DNA of 64,000 bases, taken from assembly GCF_021730305.1 (NCBI RefSeq), contig NZ_CP032674.1, positions 3,395,001-3,459,000 on the forward strand. Reading direction: 5' to 3'. Shown here one piece after another: positions 48,333 through 56,101 of the stretch; positions within the stretch are counted from its first letter, which is position 1; the number at the start of each line of letters is the position of its first letter. This DNA comes from Xanthobacter sp. YC-JY1. Lineage in GTDB: Bacteria > Pseudomonadota > Alphaproteobacteria > Rhizobiales > Xanthobacteraceae. The notes below the pieces were generated by a model that did not search any database, was not told the DNA's origin, and saw only the letters and a program-made list of their open reading frames with translations. A program made the translations under genes and the position numbers.

Positions 48333-48503
48333 GTCATGCCCCGGCTTGTCCGGAAGTCGGCTGTTGCCGACTTCCGTTCGTGAAGTGGGAACTCGGCAAC
48401 AGCCGAGTTCCGGGGCATCCACTCCGCCGCACGCGGGGTGCATGAGTTGCTGTAGCCCGCCCCGCCACACTGTGTGGATCCCCCGGACACGCCGGGGGAT
48501 GAC
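48333..48503. repeat. Dispersed inverted repeat, copy 2, interrupted by a 60-bp insertion
   Basis: The right arm GTGGATCCCCCGGACACGCC then GGGGGATGAC (48474-48503) and the left arm GTCATGCCCCGGCTTGTCC (48333-48351) plus GGGGCATCCAC (48412-48422) match the arms of the copy at 5901-6009. The left arm is split exactly after TTGTCC by 60 bp (48352-48411). It fills most of the gap between the binding protein gene and livH. Confidence 0.78.
48352..48411. repeat. Twin hairpins with complementary loops inserted in the repeat arm
   Basis: Hairpin 1 (48352-48375) has stem GGAAGTCGG/CCGACTTCC and loop CTGTTG; hairpin 2 (48388-48411) has stem GGAACTCGG/CCGAGTTCC and loop CAACAG. The loops are exact reverse complements and the stems differ only by one compensated base pair (G-C versus C-G at the fifth position). 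The two units are thus inverted copies of each other, 12 bp apart. Confidence 0.8.
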
Positions 48504-48552
48504 GACCCATTAGCCATTCGCCTGGCCCCTCCTTCTTTTCCGAGGACCGATC

Positions 48553-49413
48553 ATGACCTTCTGGGTCAGCCAAAGCCTCAACGCCCTCGCGCTCGGCGGA
48601 CTGTTGTTCATGCTGGCGTCGGGCTTCAGCCTGATCTTCGGGCTGATGCGGGTGGCGAACCTTGCCCATGGCGCGCTGTTCATGCTGGGCGCCTATCTCG
48701 GCCTTGCCGCGGTGAAGGCCGGGTTCGGCTTCTGGGCGGCGGCGGCAACGGCGGCGGTGGCCGTGGGGCTGCTCGGCGGCATCATCGAGCGCACCCTGCT
48801 GCGCCGCCTCGCCGGCCGCACCCTGCCGCAGGTTCTGCTGACGCTGGGCCTCGCTTTCATCATCGCCGACGCCTGCCTGATGACGTGGGGTGGTGATCCC
48901 ATGCGCCTGCCGCCGCCGCCGGAACTCTCCGGTGCCGTGCGCATCGGCGATGCGGTGTTCCCGCGCTACCGGCTGTTCGTCATCGGCGCCTCGGCGGCGG
49001 TGGCGCTGGGGCTCTGGCTGCTGGTGGAGCGCACCCGCGCCGGCGCCATGATCCGCGCGGCGGTGGACGACGTGGGCATGGCCCGCGCCATCGGTGTCTC
49101 GGCTTCTACCCTCTTCACCGCCGTCTTCTGCCTCGGCACGGCGCTCGCCGGCCTCGGCGGGGTCATCGGCGGCCCCATCCTCTCGGTCTATCCCAGCCTC
49201 GACCAGGACATGCTGCCGCTGGCCTTGCTGGTCGTCATCCTCGGCGGCGCCGGGAGCCTCGTCGGGGCGTTCGTCGGCGCCTACGCCATCGGCTTCATCT
49301 ACACGTTCGGACAGGTGCTCGTGCCCGACCTTGCCTATGTGATCCTGTTCCTGCCCATGATCGCGGTGCTCTCCGTAGCGCCGCAGGGCCTGTTCGGCCG
49401 GAGGCTCGGATGA
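48553..49413 (+). CDS. livH: Branched-chain amino-acid-type ABC permease LivH
   Basis: 286 residues from ATG 48553. About eight membrane spans. Family motifs: LMLASGFSLIFGLMRVANLA HGALFMLGAY near the N-terminus (the LivH NFAHG-like site), MIRAAVDDVGMARAIGVSAS cytoplasmic loop and LALLVVILGGAGSLVGAFVG. Overlaps livM by four bases (ATGA). First membrane component of the importer. Confidence 0.93.
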   Translation: MTFWVSQSLNALALGGLLFMLASGFSLIFGLMRVANLAHGALFMLGAYLGLAAVKAGFGFWAAAATAAVAVGLLGGIIERTLLRRLAGRTLPQVLLTLGLAFIIADACLMTWGGDPMRLPPPPELSGAVRIGDAVFPRYRLFVIGASAAVALGLWLLVERTRAGAMIRAAVDDVGMARAIGVSASTLFTAVFCLGTALAGLGGVIGGPILSVYPSLDQDMLPLALLVVILGGAGSLVGAFVGAYAIGFIYTFGQVLVPDLAYVILFLPMIAVLSVAPQGLFGRRLG

Positions 49414-50396
49414 GCGCGCGCGTCCTCCCCTTCGCGGTGGCGCTGGCCGCCATGGCCATGGTGCCCCTGTTCTCCACCTCGCCCTTCTACGTGAACCTGA
49501 CCAGCCAGGTGGCCATCGCCGCCATCGGCGCGCTGGGGCTGAACGTGCTGGTGGGCCATGCGGGGCTGAACTCGCTCGGCTTCGCGGTGTTTCCCGGCCT
49601 CACCGCCTATCTCGTGGCGTGGCTCTCCACCGTGGGCGGGATCGACCCGGTGGCGGCCGCCCTCTTCGCCCTCGGCGGGACGATGATGGTGTCCGCGCTG
49701 TTCGCCCTCGTCGCCCTGCGCACCACCGGCCTCGGCTTCGTGATGATCACCATGGCCCTCTGCCAGATCGTCTGGGGTGCGGCCTATCGCTGGACCTCGG
49801 TGACCGGCGGCGACAACGGCCTGTCCGGCGTGCCCCGCCCCGGCGGCGCTTGGCTGCCGCTGGAAAAGCCGGAATATTTCCTGTGGCTGTGCCTCATTGT
49901 GCTGGCACTGGCGCTCATCCAGCTCGGCCGCTTCTTCGACAGCCCGCTCGGCGTCGCGCTGCGGGGCACGCGGGACCAGCCGCGCCGCATGGGCGCGGTG
50001 GGCTATGACGTGTGGCGCATCCGCTTCGTGGCCTGGATGCTGGCCGCCGCCTGGGGCGCGGCCGCCGGTCTGCTCTATGCCTGGTATCACCAGTTCGTCA
50101 GCCCGCACATGATGGCGGTGACCGCCTCCGCCGAGGTGCTGCTGATGGTGGTGGCGGGCGGCGCCGGCACGCTCGCCGGTCCGCTCATCGGGGCGGCGCT
50201 GGTGGTGCTGCTCAAGAACCTCGCCTCCATCTGGATCGACCGCTGGGTGATGCTGCTCGGCTTCACCTTCGTCGTCATCGTCCTGCTGATGCCCGACGGC
50301 ATCGTGCCCGGCTTCTCCCGCCTCACCGCGTGGCTGAAGCGGCTGCGCCCGACGCCTGCCCCCAAACTCGTGCCCCGGGAGCGCGCCGATGGCTGA
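49410..50396 (+). CDS. livM: Branched-chain amino-acid-type ABC permease LivM
   Basis: 328 residues from ATG 49410. Eight to nine hydrophobic segments; typical blocks IGALGLNVLVGHAGLNSLGF, RTTGLGFVMITMALCQIVW and GDNGLSGVPRPGG, then ALRGTRDQPRRMGAVGYDVW (coupling loop) and GGAGTLAGPLIGAALVVLLK. Overlaps livH by four and livG by eight bases. Confidence 0.93.
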   Translation: MSARVLPFAVALAAMAMVPLFSTSPFYVNLTSQVAIAAIGALGLNVLVGHAGLNSLGFAVFPGLTAYLVAWLSTVGGIDPVAAALFALGGTMMVSALFALVALRTTGLGFVMITMALCQIVWGAAYRWTSVTGGDNGLSGVPRPGGAWLPLEKPEYFLWLCLIVLALALIQLGRFFDSPLGVALRGTRDQPRRMGAVGYDVWRIRFVAWMLAAAWGAAAGLLYAWYHQFVSPHMMAVTASAEVLLMVVAGGAGTLAGPLIGAALVVLLKNLASIWIDRWVMLLGFTFVVIVLLMPDGIVPGFSRLTAWLKRLRPTPAPKLVPRERADG

Positions 50397-51132
50397 GCCC
50401 GCCTTGCGCATCGACGGCCTGACCAAGCAGTTCGGCGGCCTGCCGGCCGTCGCGGACGTCAGCCTCGACATCATGCCCGGCGAGCGGCATCTGCTGCTCG
50501 GCCCCAACGGCGCGGGCAAGACCACGCTGTTCAACCTGATCTGCGGCGACCTCACGCCCACCGGCGGCTCCATCCGGCTGTTCGGATCGGAACTCGTGGG
50601 CCTGCCGCCGCGCAAGCGCACCGGCCATGGCCTCGCGCGCACCTATCAGATCCTCACGCTCTTCCCACACGAGACCCTTTGCCGGAACGTGATGCTGGCC
50701 CTGAACGGCCTGCGCCGCGACAAGTGGCGCGCATGGGCCCCGTTCGGCGCGGATGCGGCGCTCAGATCCGAGGCGCTGGCCATCCTCGACCGGGTGAAGC
50801 TCGCCGACCTCGCGGACCGGCCGGTGTCCCAGACCGCCTATGGCGATCGCCGTCGTCTTGAGATCGCCATGGCGCTGGCCCTCGACCCGCGCGTGCTGCT
50901 GCTGGACGAGCCTTTGGCCGGCCTCTCCCGCGATGAGCGGGTGATGGTGCAGGAGCTGCTCGCCAATCTGCCCGAGGAGATGACGGTGGTGCTCATCGAG
51001 CACGACATGGATGTCGCCCTCGCCTTCGCCGAGCGCATCACTTTGCTCCACCACGGCCGGGTGGTGACCACCGGATCGCGCGCCGACATCGCCGCAGATC
51101 CCCGCACACGGGAGGTGTATCTCGGTGCCTGA
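50389..51132 (+). CDS. livG: ABC ATP-binding protein LivG
   Basis: 247 residues from ATG 50389. Walker A GPNGAGKTT, Q-loop ARTYQILTLFP, degenerate signature VSQTAYGDRRRLEIAMALAL (as in LivG-type proteins, where LSYG/TAYG replaces LSGG), Walker B VLLLDEPLAGLS and H-loop VLIEHDMD. One of two ATPases of the heterodimeric motor. Overlaps livM and livF by eight bases each. Confidence 0.94.
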   Translation: MAEPALRIDGLTKQFGGLPAVADVSLDIMPGERHLLLGPNGAGKTTLFNLICGDLTPTGGSIRLFGSELVGLPPRKRTGHGLARTYQILTLFPHETLCRNVMLALNGLRRDKWRAWAPFGADAALRSEALAILDRVKLADLADRPVSQTAYGDRRRLEIAMALALDPRVLLLDEPLAGLSRDERVMVQELLANLPEEMTVVLIEHDMDVALAFAERITLLHHGRVVTTGSRADIAADPRTREVYLGA

Positions 51133-51841
51133 AGCCCTGACCCTGTCCAATCTCCACGTCTATCACGGCGAGATCTGCGCCGTGCGCGGGCTGGACATCA
51201 CCTGCGCCGAGGGCGCGGTGACTGCCCTGCTCGGCCGCAACGGCGCGGGCAAGTCCACGACCCTCTCCGCCATCGCCGGCCTCAACGACGCCCGGCAGGG
51301 GCGCATCGATTTGTTCGGCACCGCGCTGGAGGGCCGCAAGCCCGAGGCCATCTGCCGGCTCGGCGTGGGGCTGGTGCCGCAGGGGCGGCGCATCTTCCCC
51401 TCCCTTACCGTGCAGGAACATCTCGCCATCGCCTACCGGCCGCCGCGCCACAAGGCGGAGCGGGTGTTCGACATCGCCTCGGTGGAGACGCTGTTTCCCC
51501 GCCTGAAGGAACGGCGACGGCAGCTCGCCGGCTCCATGTCCGGCGGCGAGCAGCAGATGCTGGCCATCGCCCGCGCGCTGGTCACCAATCCGCGCGTGCT
51601 GCTGCTGGACGAGCCGGCGGAAGGGCTCGCGCCGCAGATCGTCGCCGAGGTGGCGGAATCCATCGCCGCGCTGAAGGCGGCCGGGCTCTCCATCCTCCTC
51701 GTGGAACACAATCTGCCGCTGGCGCTGCGGCTCGCCGACACCTGTGTCGTCCTGTCCTCGGGGGAGGTGGTCTGGCGCGGACCGCCTCAGGTCCTCGCCG
51801 ACGATCCCGCCCTCATGGCCCAACATCTGGGAGTGCACTGA
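51125..51841 (+). CDS. livF: ABC ATP-binding protein LivF
   Basis: 238 residues from GTG 51125, within the livG end. Walker A GRNGAGKST, Q-loop VPQGRRIFPSLTV, signature MSGGEQQMLAIARAL, Walker B VLLLDEPAEGLAP, H-loop LLVEHNLPLAL. The second ATPase of the importer. Its stop overlaps the next ATG by one base, so the hydrolase is co-translated. Confidence 0.95.
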   Translation: MPEALTLSNLHVYHGEICAVRGLDITCAEGAVTALLGRNGAGKSTTLSAIAGLNDARQGRIDLFGTALEGRKPEAICRLGVGLVPQGRRIFPSLTVQEHLAIAYRPPRHKAERVFDIASVETLFPRLKERRRQLAGSMSGGEQQMLAIARALVTNPRVLLLDEPAEGLAPQIVAEVAESIAALKAAGLSILLVEHNLPLALRLADTCVVLSSGEVVWRGPPQVLADDPALMAQHLGVH

Positions 51842-52662
51842 TGCTCACCGCCAACACCCGCGCCGCCGGCCTCTCCGCGCACATCACCGGCACCGGTCCC
51901 AGCATCGTGTTCCTGCATTCCCTGCTGTCCGATCGCGGCAGCCTCGAGCCCATGGTGCCGCTGCTGTCCGACAGCTTCCGGCTGGTGCTGCTCGATCTGC
52001 CGGGCTTCGGCGGTTCGCCGCGCGTCGAGGGGGGACTGGACGGTCAGGCGGATGCGGTGGCGGCAGCGGTGGCGGAGGCCTGCCCCGGCGAGACGCCGAT
52101 CCTGTTCGGCAACGGCTACGGCTCGTTCCTCGCTCTCGCCACGGCCCTGCGCCATCCGCAGCTGTCGAGCGGCCTGTTCCTGGCCGGCTGCGGCGCCGGC
52201 TTCACCGAGGAGGGGCGCGGCGCCTTCCGCTTCATGGCCGCGAAGGCGGGCGAAGAGGGGCTGGAATCCATCGCCCAGACCGCCATGCTGCGCCTGTTTC
52301 CGGCCGCCATGGCGGCGCGGGTGCCGCAGACGCTGGCGGAGCGGCGCGCCGCCTTTGTCGCCACCGATCCGGATGTCTTCCGCGAAGCCTGCGGGATTCT
52401 CGCGACGCTCGATCTGAAGGAGGCCGCCCGGCGGCTCGCCGTGCCGGTGTTCGCCTGCGCCGGAGCTCTGGATGCGGCGACGCCGCCGGTGATGGCGCAA
52501 GAGCTCGCCGATCTCGTGCCCAACGGCACCTTCCACGAAATCCCCGATTGCGCGCACGTGCCGACCCTTCAGGCGCCGGCCGAGGTGGCGGTGCTGCTCA
52601 CCGGGTTCGCCCGCACCGTGGAGGCGCCGCCGGAGCCGGTCGCTGCCTCCCAGGCGGGCTGA
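51841..52662 (+). CDS. Alpha/beta hydrolase homologue lacking the nucleophile serine
   Basis: 273 residues from ATG 51841. Fold motifs are clear: IVFLHSLLSDRGSLEPM at 22-38, LLDLPGFGGSP at 50-60, acid in CAGALDAATPP, His in IPDCAHVPTLQ. At the nucleophile elbow the sequence is LFGNGYGSF: residue 92 (codon GGC, 52114-52116) is Gly where G-x-S-x-G requires Ser. The protein resembles 3-oxoadipate enol-lactonase-type enzymes, but may be a non-hydrolytic member or use another residue. It is the last gene of the Liv operon and probably modifies or binds the imported compound. Confidence 0.8.
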   Translation: MLTANTRAAGLSAHITGTGPSIVFLHSLLSDRGSLEPMVPLLSDSFRLVLLDLPGFGGSPRVEGGLDGQADAVAAAVAEACPGETPILFGNGYGSFLALATALRHPQLSSGLFLAGCGAGFTEEGRGAFRFMAAKAGEEGLESIAQTAMLRLFPAAMAARVPQTLAERRAAFVATDPDVFREACGILATLDLKEAARRLAVPVFACAGALDAATPPVMAQELADLVPNGTFHEIPDCAHVPTLQAPAEVAVLLTGFARTVEAPPEPVAASQAG

Positions 52663-52671
52663 GCGCGCGCG

Positions 52672-52830
52672 TCAGGCGACGGTCGGCACGTCCATGGCGA
52701 GAGCCACCAGCGTGGCGCCGAGCGCGAGCAGGAAGTTAAGGCCGCCGCTGCCGCCGAACACAAAGGTGACGCCGACGCTCAGCAGACCGGCGACGACGGT
52801 GAGGAGAATTCCGAAAGCGATGCCCTTCAT
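52672..52830 (-). CDS. Small membrane protein, 52 residues
   Basis: From ATG 52830 (MKGIAFGILLTVVAGLLSVG) to a stop at 52672. Two short hydrophobic segments (about 4-25 and 30-48) separated by GGSGG. Family not recognised; may be an inner-membrane peptide. It lies between the Liv operon end and the aldo/keto reductase, on the opposite strand to the former. The frame opens at 52977, but the clean membrane start is at 52830. Confidence 0.5.
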   Translation of the reverse strand: MKGIAFGILLTVVAGLLSVGVTFVFGGSGGLNFLLALGATLVALAMDVPTVA

Positions 52831-52992
52831 GGGTCTTGTCCAGAAACACGATCGGGCCAACCTGCCCGCTCTCGTCTGATGCTCCGGACGGCGGGCGGAA
52901 TTTCGACGGCAAAGCGGCGACTTTGCTGCGGGCGGAGCGGGCGCCCACAGATCGACGAAACGTGATCTTTTCGCCACGGCGGACGCGGGGGC

Positions 52993-53967
52993 TCAGTCCG
53001 TGAAGCCGGCGACGGCGTGGGGCACGTAAGGCGCCTCCAGCGCGGCGATCTCCTCCGCCGTCAGGGTCAGCGAGAGGGCGGCCACGGCATCCGTGAGATG
53101 GCCGGGCTTGGATGCGCCGATGATGGGGGCGGTGACGCCCTTCTTCTGCAGCAGCCAGGCGAGGGCCACCTGCGCGCGCGGCACGCCCCTCGTCGCGGCG
53201 ATGGCACCCACCGCGTCCACCACCTCGCGGTCACCCGCCACATAGAGCGTCTTGCCGAATTCGTCGCTCTCCAACCGATAGGTCGCCTCGTCCCACGCCC
53301 GCGCCAGCCGGCCGCGCGCCAGCGGGCTCCACGGGATCACCGCCACACCTTCCTCGATGCACAGGGGCAGCATCTCGCGCTCCTCCTCGCGATAGAGGAG
53401 GTTGAGGTGATTCTGCATGCTCACGAAGCGGGTCCAGCCGTTGAGGCGGGAAATGTAGATCGCCTTGGCGAAGCGCCATGCCGGCATGGAGGAGGCGCCG
53501 ATGTAGCGCGCCTTGCCCGCCTTCACCACGTCGTGAAGCGCTTCCAGCGTCTCCTCGATGGGGGTCGCGTGGTCGAAGCGGTGGATCTGGTAGAGGTCCA
53601 CATAGTCCGTGCCGAGCCGCCGCAGGCTGGCGTCGATCTCGGCCATGATCGCCTTGCGCGAGAGGCCGGCGCCATTGGGGCCGGGGCGCATGCGGTTGAA
53701 CACCTTGGTGGCCAGCACCACCTCCTCGCGCCGCACGAAATCCTTCAGCGCGCGGCCGACGATCTCCTCGGAGGTGCCGTCGGAATAGACGTTGGCGGTG
53801 TCGAGGAAATTGATGCCGAGGTCGAGCGCCTGGCGGATGAGCGGGCGGCTCTCCTCCTCCTTGAGGGTCCAGGCGTGGGAGCCGCGGTTCGGCTCGCCGA
53901 ACGTCATGCATCCTAGGCACAGCTTCGAGACTTCGAGGCCCGTCGCGCCGAATTTCACGTAGTCCAC
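52993..53967 (-). CDS. Aldo/keto reductase
   Basis: 324 residues from GTG 53967 (GGGAGA seven bases upstream). TIM-barrel oxidoreductase using NADPH. Catalytic tetrad: Asp and Tyr in LDTANVYSDG, Lys in VVLATKVFNRM, His in LYQIHRFDH. N-terminal MDYVKFGATGLEVSKLCLG and IPWSPLARGRLA are typical of the YajO/PdxI-like AKR12-type group. Substrate unknown. It lies 67 bp downstream of a TetR regulator on the same strand and could be under its control. Confidence 0.92.
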   Translation of the reverse strand: MDYVKFGATGLEVSKLCLGCMTFGEPNRGSHAWTLKEEESRPLIRQALDLGINFLDTANVYSDGTSEEIVGRALKDFVRREEVVLATKVFNRMRPGPNGAGLSRKAIMAEIDASLRRLGTDYVDLYQIHRFDHATPIEETLEALHDVVKAGKARYIGASSMPAWRFAKAIYISRLNGWTRFVSMQNHLNLLYREEEREMLPLCIEEGVAVIPWSPLARGRLARAWDEATYRLESDEFGKTLYVAGDREVVDAVGAIAATRGVPRAQVALAWLLQKKGVTAPIIGASKPGHLTDAVAALSLTLTAEEIAALEAPYVPHAVAGFTD

Positions 53968-54034
53968 TGCCTGTCTCCCGCGATAGAGGCGCCCACCATG
54001 GCCGCCGGGCGCGGACTTGCAAGCACTCAATGCA

Positions 54035-54736
54035 TCACGATACCGCGCTCGCCCGCTCCTGCCGGGGATGGGCGCGCACCAGCGCGCGCGCGGCGGCGCC
54101 CGCCTCCTCGAACCAGCTCGCATCCCGATGCACCAGCGAGGCGGAGAAGGCGCCGTCGAGCAGCAGCAGGATCTGCCGCGCCAGAGCGGTGGGGGTCGCG
54201 AAGCCCGCGCCGTCGAGTTCGCCCGCCAGCCACGTGGCGAACGCCGCCTTGTGGCGCGCGCCGATCTTCACCGCCGGATGTCCCGGGAGCGCTGCAAGTT
54301 CGGCCGTGGTGCGCAGGAAGCCGCAGCCCTTCCATTTGGGATGCCGCGCGCTCTTGGCGAGGGCCGTGAAGATGGCCGCGACCTTCTCGTCCACCCCACC
54401 CTCGGCGGCGGCGAACCACCCTGCCATCTGCGTCAGGTTGGGCTGGTCGCGGGCATCGAGATAGGCGGCGACGAGGTCGTCCTTGCTGTCGAAATGATAA
54501 TAGAGCGTGCGCTTGGTAACGCCCGCTTTCTCCGCCACCGCATCCATGCTGACGCGGCCGATCCCCTCCCCGTAGAACAGCTTGGAGGCGGCCTGGACGA
54601 TGTTCGCCCGCGTGTCCTTGGCGCGGATGTCCTGGGCGCGTCCGTCCTGGGCGCGCCTGTCTTGGCCGCGGGCATCGTGGGCGCGCTTTTCCTGGGCGCG
54701 CTTGTCTTGGACGCGGGCATTCGGGGGCTTCTGCAT
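54035..54736 (-). CDS. TetR-family regulator with an N-terminal pentapeptide repeat
   Basis: 233 residues from ATG 54736. Helix-turn-helix at about 44-90 (NIVQAASKLFYGEGIGRVSM, DAVAEKAGVTKRTLYYHFDS). Before it is an unusual tract of seven R-x-Q-D-x pentapeptides (residues 8-42). The C-terminal ligand domain is of the TetR_C type (GCGFLRTTAELAALPGHPAV). Two GTATAC palindromes immediately upstream are the probable operator, shared with the divergent enoyl-CoA hydratase gene. Likely a local repressor; inducer unknown. Confidence 0.88.
   Translation of the reverse strand: MQKPPNARVQDKRAQEKRAHDARGQDRRAQDGRAQDIRAKDTRANIVQAASKLFYGEGIGRVSMDAVAEKAGVTKRTLYYHFDSKDDLVAAYLDARDQPNLTQMAGWFAAAEGGVDEKVAAIFTALAKSARHPKWKGCGFLRTTAELAALPGHPAVKIGARHKAAFATWLAGELDGAGFATPTALARQILLLLDGAFSASLVHRDASWFEEAGAAARALVRAHPRQERASAVS
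54611..54715 (-). repeat. Seven tandem 15-bp units encoding R-A-Q-D-x
   Basis: Within the TetR gene the codons for RVQDK, RAQEK, RAHDA, RGQDR, RAQDG, RAQDI and RAKDT follow without gaps (residues 8-42, 105 bp). The DNA units share CGCGCCCAGGAC-like cores. The peptide would form a highly charged helix. Confidence 0.85.
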
Positions 54737-54744
54737 GGCCGCAA

Positions 54745-54768
54745 GGTATACCGTACAGTGAGTATACT
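54745..54768. promoter_or_regulatory. Candidate TetR operator
   Basis: GGTATACC (54745-54752) and AGTATACT (54761-54768), both perfect 8-bp palindromes with the same GTATAC core, centres 16 bp apart. They lie eight bases before the TetR start and 52 bp before the enoyl-CoA hydratase start. Confidence 0.65.
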
Positions 54769-54819
54769 CAACCGGCCGCCGCGCGCATGGTCGGCGCCTC
54801 GCTGAACGAGGAGCCATCC

Positions 54820-55641
54820 ATGAACGCGAACGAGACGGCGCTTGTGCTGAAGACGGTCGACGGCGCCATCGCCACCCTCACCCTCAACCGCCCGGAAAAG
54901 CTCAACGCCCTGAGCTACGAGACCATCGAGACGCTGCTGCGCCACCTCGACGCCATCGAGGGCGACGACGGCGTCCGCGGCGTCATCCTTACCGGCACCG
55001 GACGCGCCTTCTCGGCGGGCGGCGACATTCCCGAATTCTCCCGCTCGGTGGCTGAGAGCCCCGAGGCGGCGCTGCGGGATTTCGTGGCGCGCGGCCAAAG
55101 GCTGACGGCGCGGGTGGAGGCGTTCCGCAAGCCGCTTGTGGTCGCGGTCAACGGCCTTGCCTATGGCGGCGGATGCGAGGTGACGGAGGCGGCGCCGCTC
55201 GCCATCGCCAGCGACCGCGCGGTGTTCGCCAAGCCCGAGATCTTGCTCGGCATGCCGCCCACCTTCGGCGGCACCCAGCGCCTGCCGCGCCTCGCCGGCC
55301 GCAAGCGGGCGATGGAGCTGCTGCTCACCGGCGAGACCTTCACCCCGCAGCGCGCGCTGGAGCTGGGGCTGGTGAATGCCGTGGTGCCCCACGACGAACT
55401 GCTGCCCCGCGCCCGGGACCTCTTGGAACGCATCCTCGTCCACTCCCCGCTCGCCGTCTCGACCATCCTCACGGCGGTGACGCGCGGCATCAATCTGCCC
55501 ATCGCCGAGGGCCTGCTGGTGGAGGCCGAGCAGTTCGCCCGCATGGCCCCCACCGCCGATCTGCGCGAGGGGCTCGACGCCTGGATCGCCCGCCGCGCGC
55601 CGGCCTATCCGGGCCTGTGGACGGCGGTGGCAGAGGGCTGA
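54820..55641 (+). CDS. Enoyl-CoA hydratase/isomerase family protein
   Basis: 273 residues from ATG 54820, seven bases after GAGGAG; ATG 54787 would add 11 residues. Crotonase fold: TLTLNRPEKLNALSY, GTGRAFSAGGDIPEF oxyanion site, AYGGGCE (Glu120) and FAKPEILLG (Glu140), the two catalytic glutamates 20 residues apart as in true hydratases, then GGTQRLPRLAG. Probably hydrates an enoyl-CoA in fatty-acid or aromatic degradation. Followed after three bases by a DUF1330 gene. Confidence 0.92.
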   Translation: MNANETALVLKTVDGAIATLTLNRPEKLNALSYETIETLLRHLDAIEGDDGVRGVILTGTGRAFSAGGDIPEFSRSVAESPEAALRDFVARGQRLTARVEAFRKPLVVAVNGLAYGGGCEVTEAAPLAIASDRAVFAKPEILLGMPPTFGGTQRLPRLAGRKRAMELLLTGETFTPQRALELGLVNAVVPHDELLPRARDLLERILVHSPLAVSTILTAVTRGINLPIAEGLLVEAEQFARMAPTADLREGLDAWIARRAPAYPGLWTAVAEG

Positions 55642-55644
55642 GCC

Positions 55645-56064
55645 ATGGAGGGACACACCAGCTTCACCCGCGAGACGTTCGCCGCCTTCGCCGCCAACGA
55701 CCGCCCCGGCCCGGTGCACCTGCTGAACCTCATCCGCCTGCGTCATGAAGTGGCCTATGCGGACGGGCGCGTGACCACCGGCGCGGAGGCCTATGAGGCC
55801 TACAGCCGCCTCAGCGCGCCGGTGCTGGCGGAGATCGGCGGGCGCATCGTGTGGCGCGGGGCGTTCGAATTGTCCCTCGTCGGGCCGCCGGAGACCCGTT
55901 GGGACATCGCCTTCATCGCCGAATATCCCAGCCCCGGCGCGTTCGTGCAGATGCTGCGCGATCCGCGCTATCGCGAGGCCATGGCGCATCGGCAGGCGGG
56001 CGTCGCCGACAGCCGGCTCGTGCGCTTCGATCCCCTGCTCGCCGGCACCGGCTTTGCCGGGTGA
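55645..56064 (+). CDS. DUF1330 family protein
   Basis: 139 residues from ATG 55645. Dimeric alpha-beta-barrel features of DUF1330: PVHLLNLIRLRHEVAYADGR, EAYEAYSRLSAPVLAEIGGR, WDIAFIAEYPSPGAFVQMLR, RYREAMAHRQAGVADSRLV. Function unknown; homologues accompany fatty-acid and xenobiotic metabolism genes. It starts three bases after the enoyl-CoA hydratase stop, so the two are co-transcribed. Confidence 0.8.
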   Translation: MEGHTSFTRETFAAFAANDRPGPVHLLNLIRLRHEVAYADGRVTTGAEAYEAYSRLSAPVLAEIGGRIVWRGAFELSLVGPPETRWDIAFIAEYPSPGAFVQMLRDPRYREAMAHRQAGVADSRLVRFDPLLAGTGFAG

Positions 56065-56101
56065 TGGGCGGCGCGGCATCGCCCGGTGCCGCGCCGCTCC
56101 C

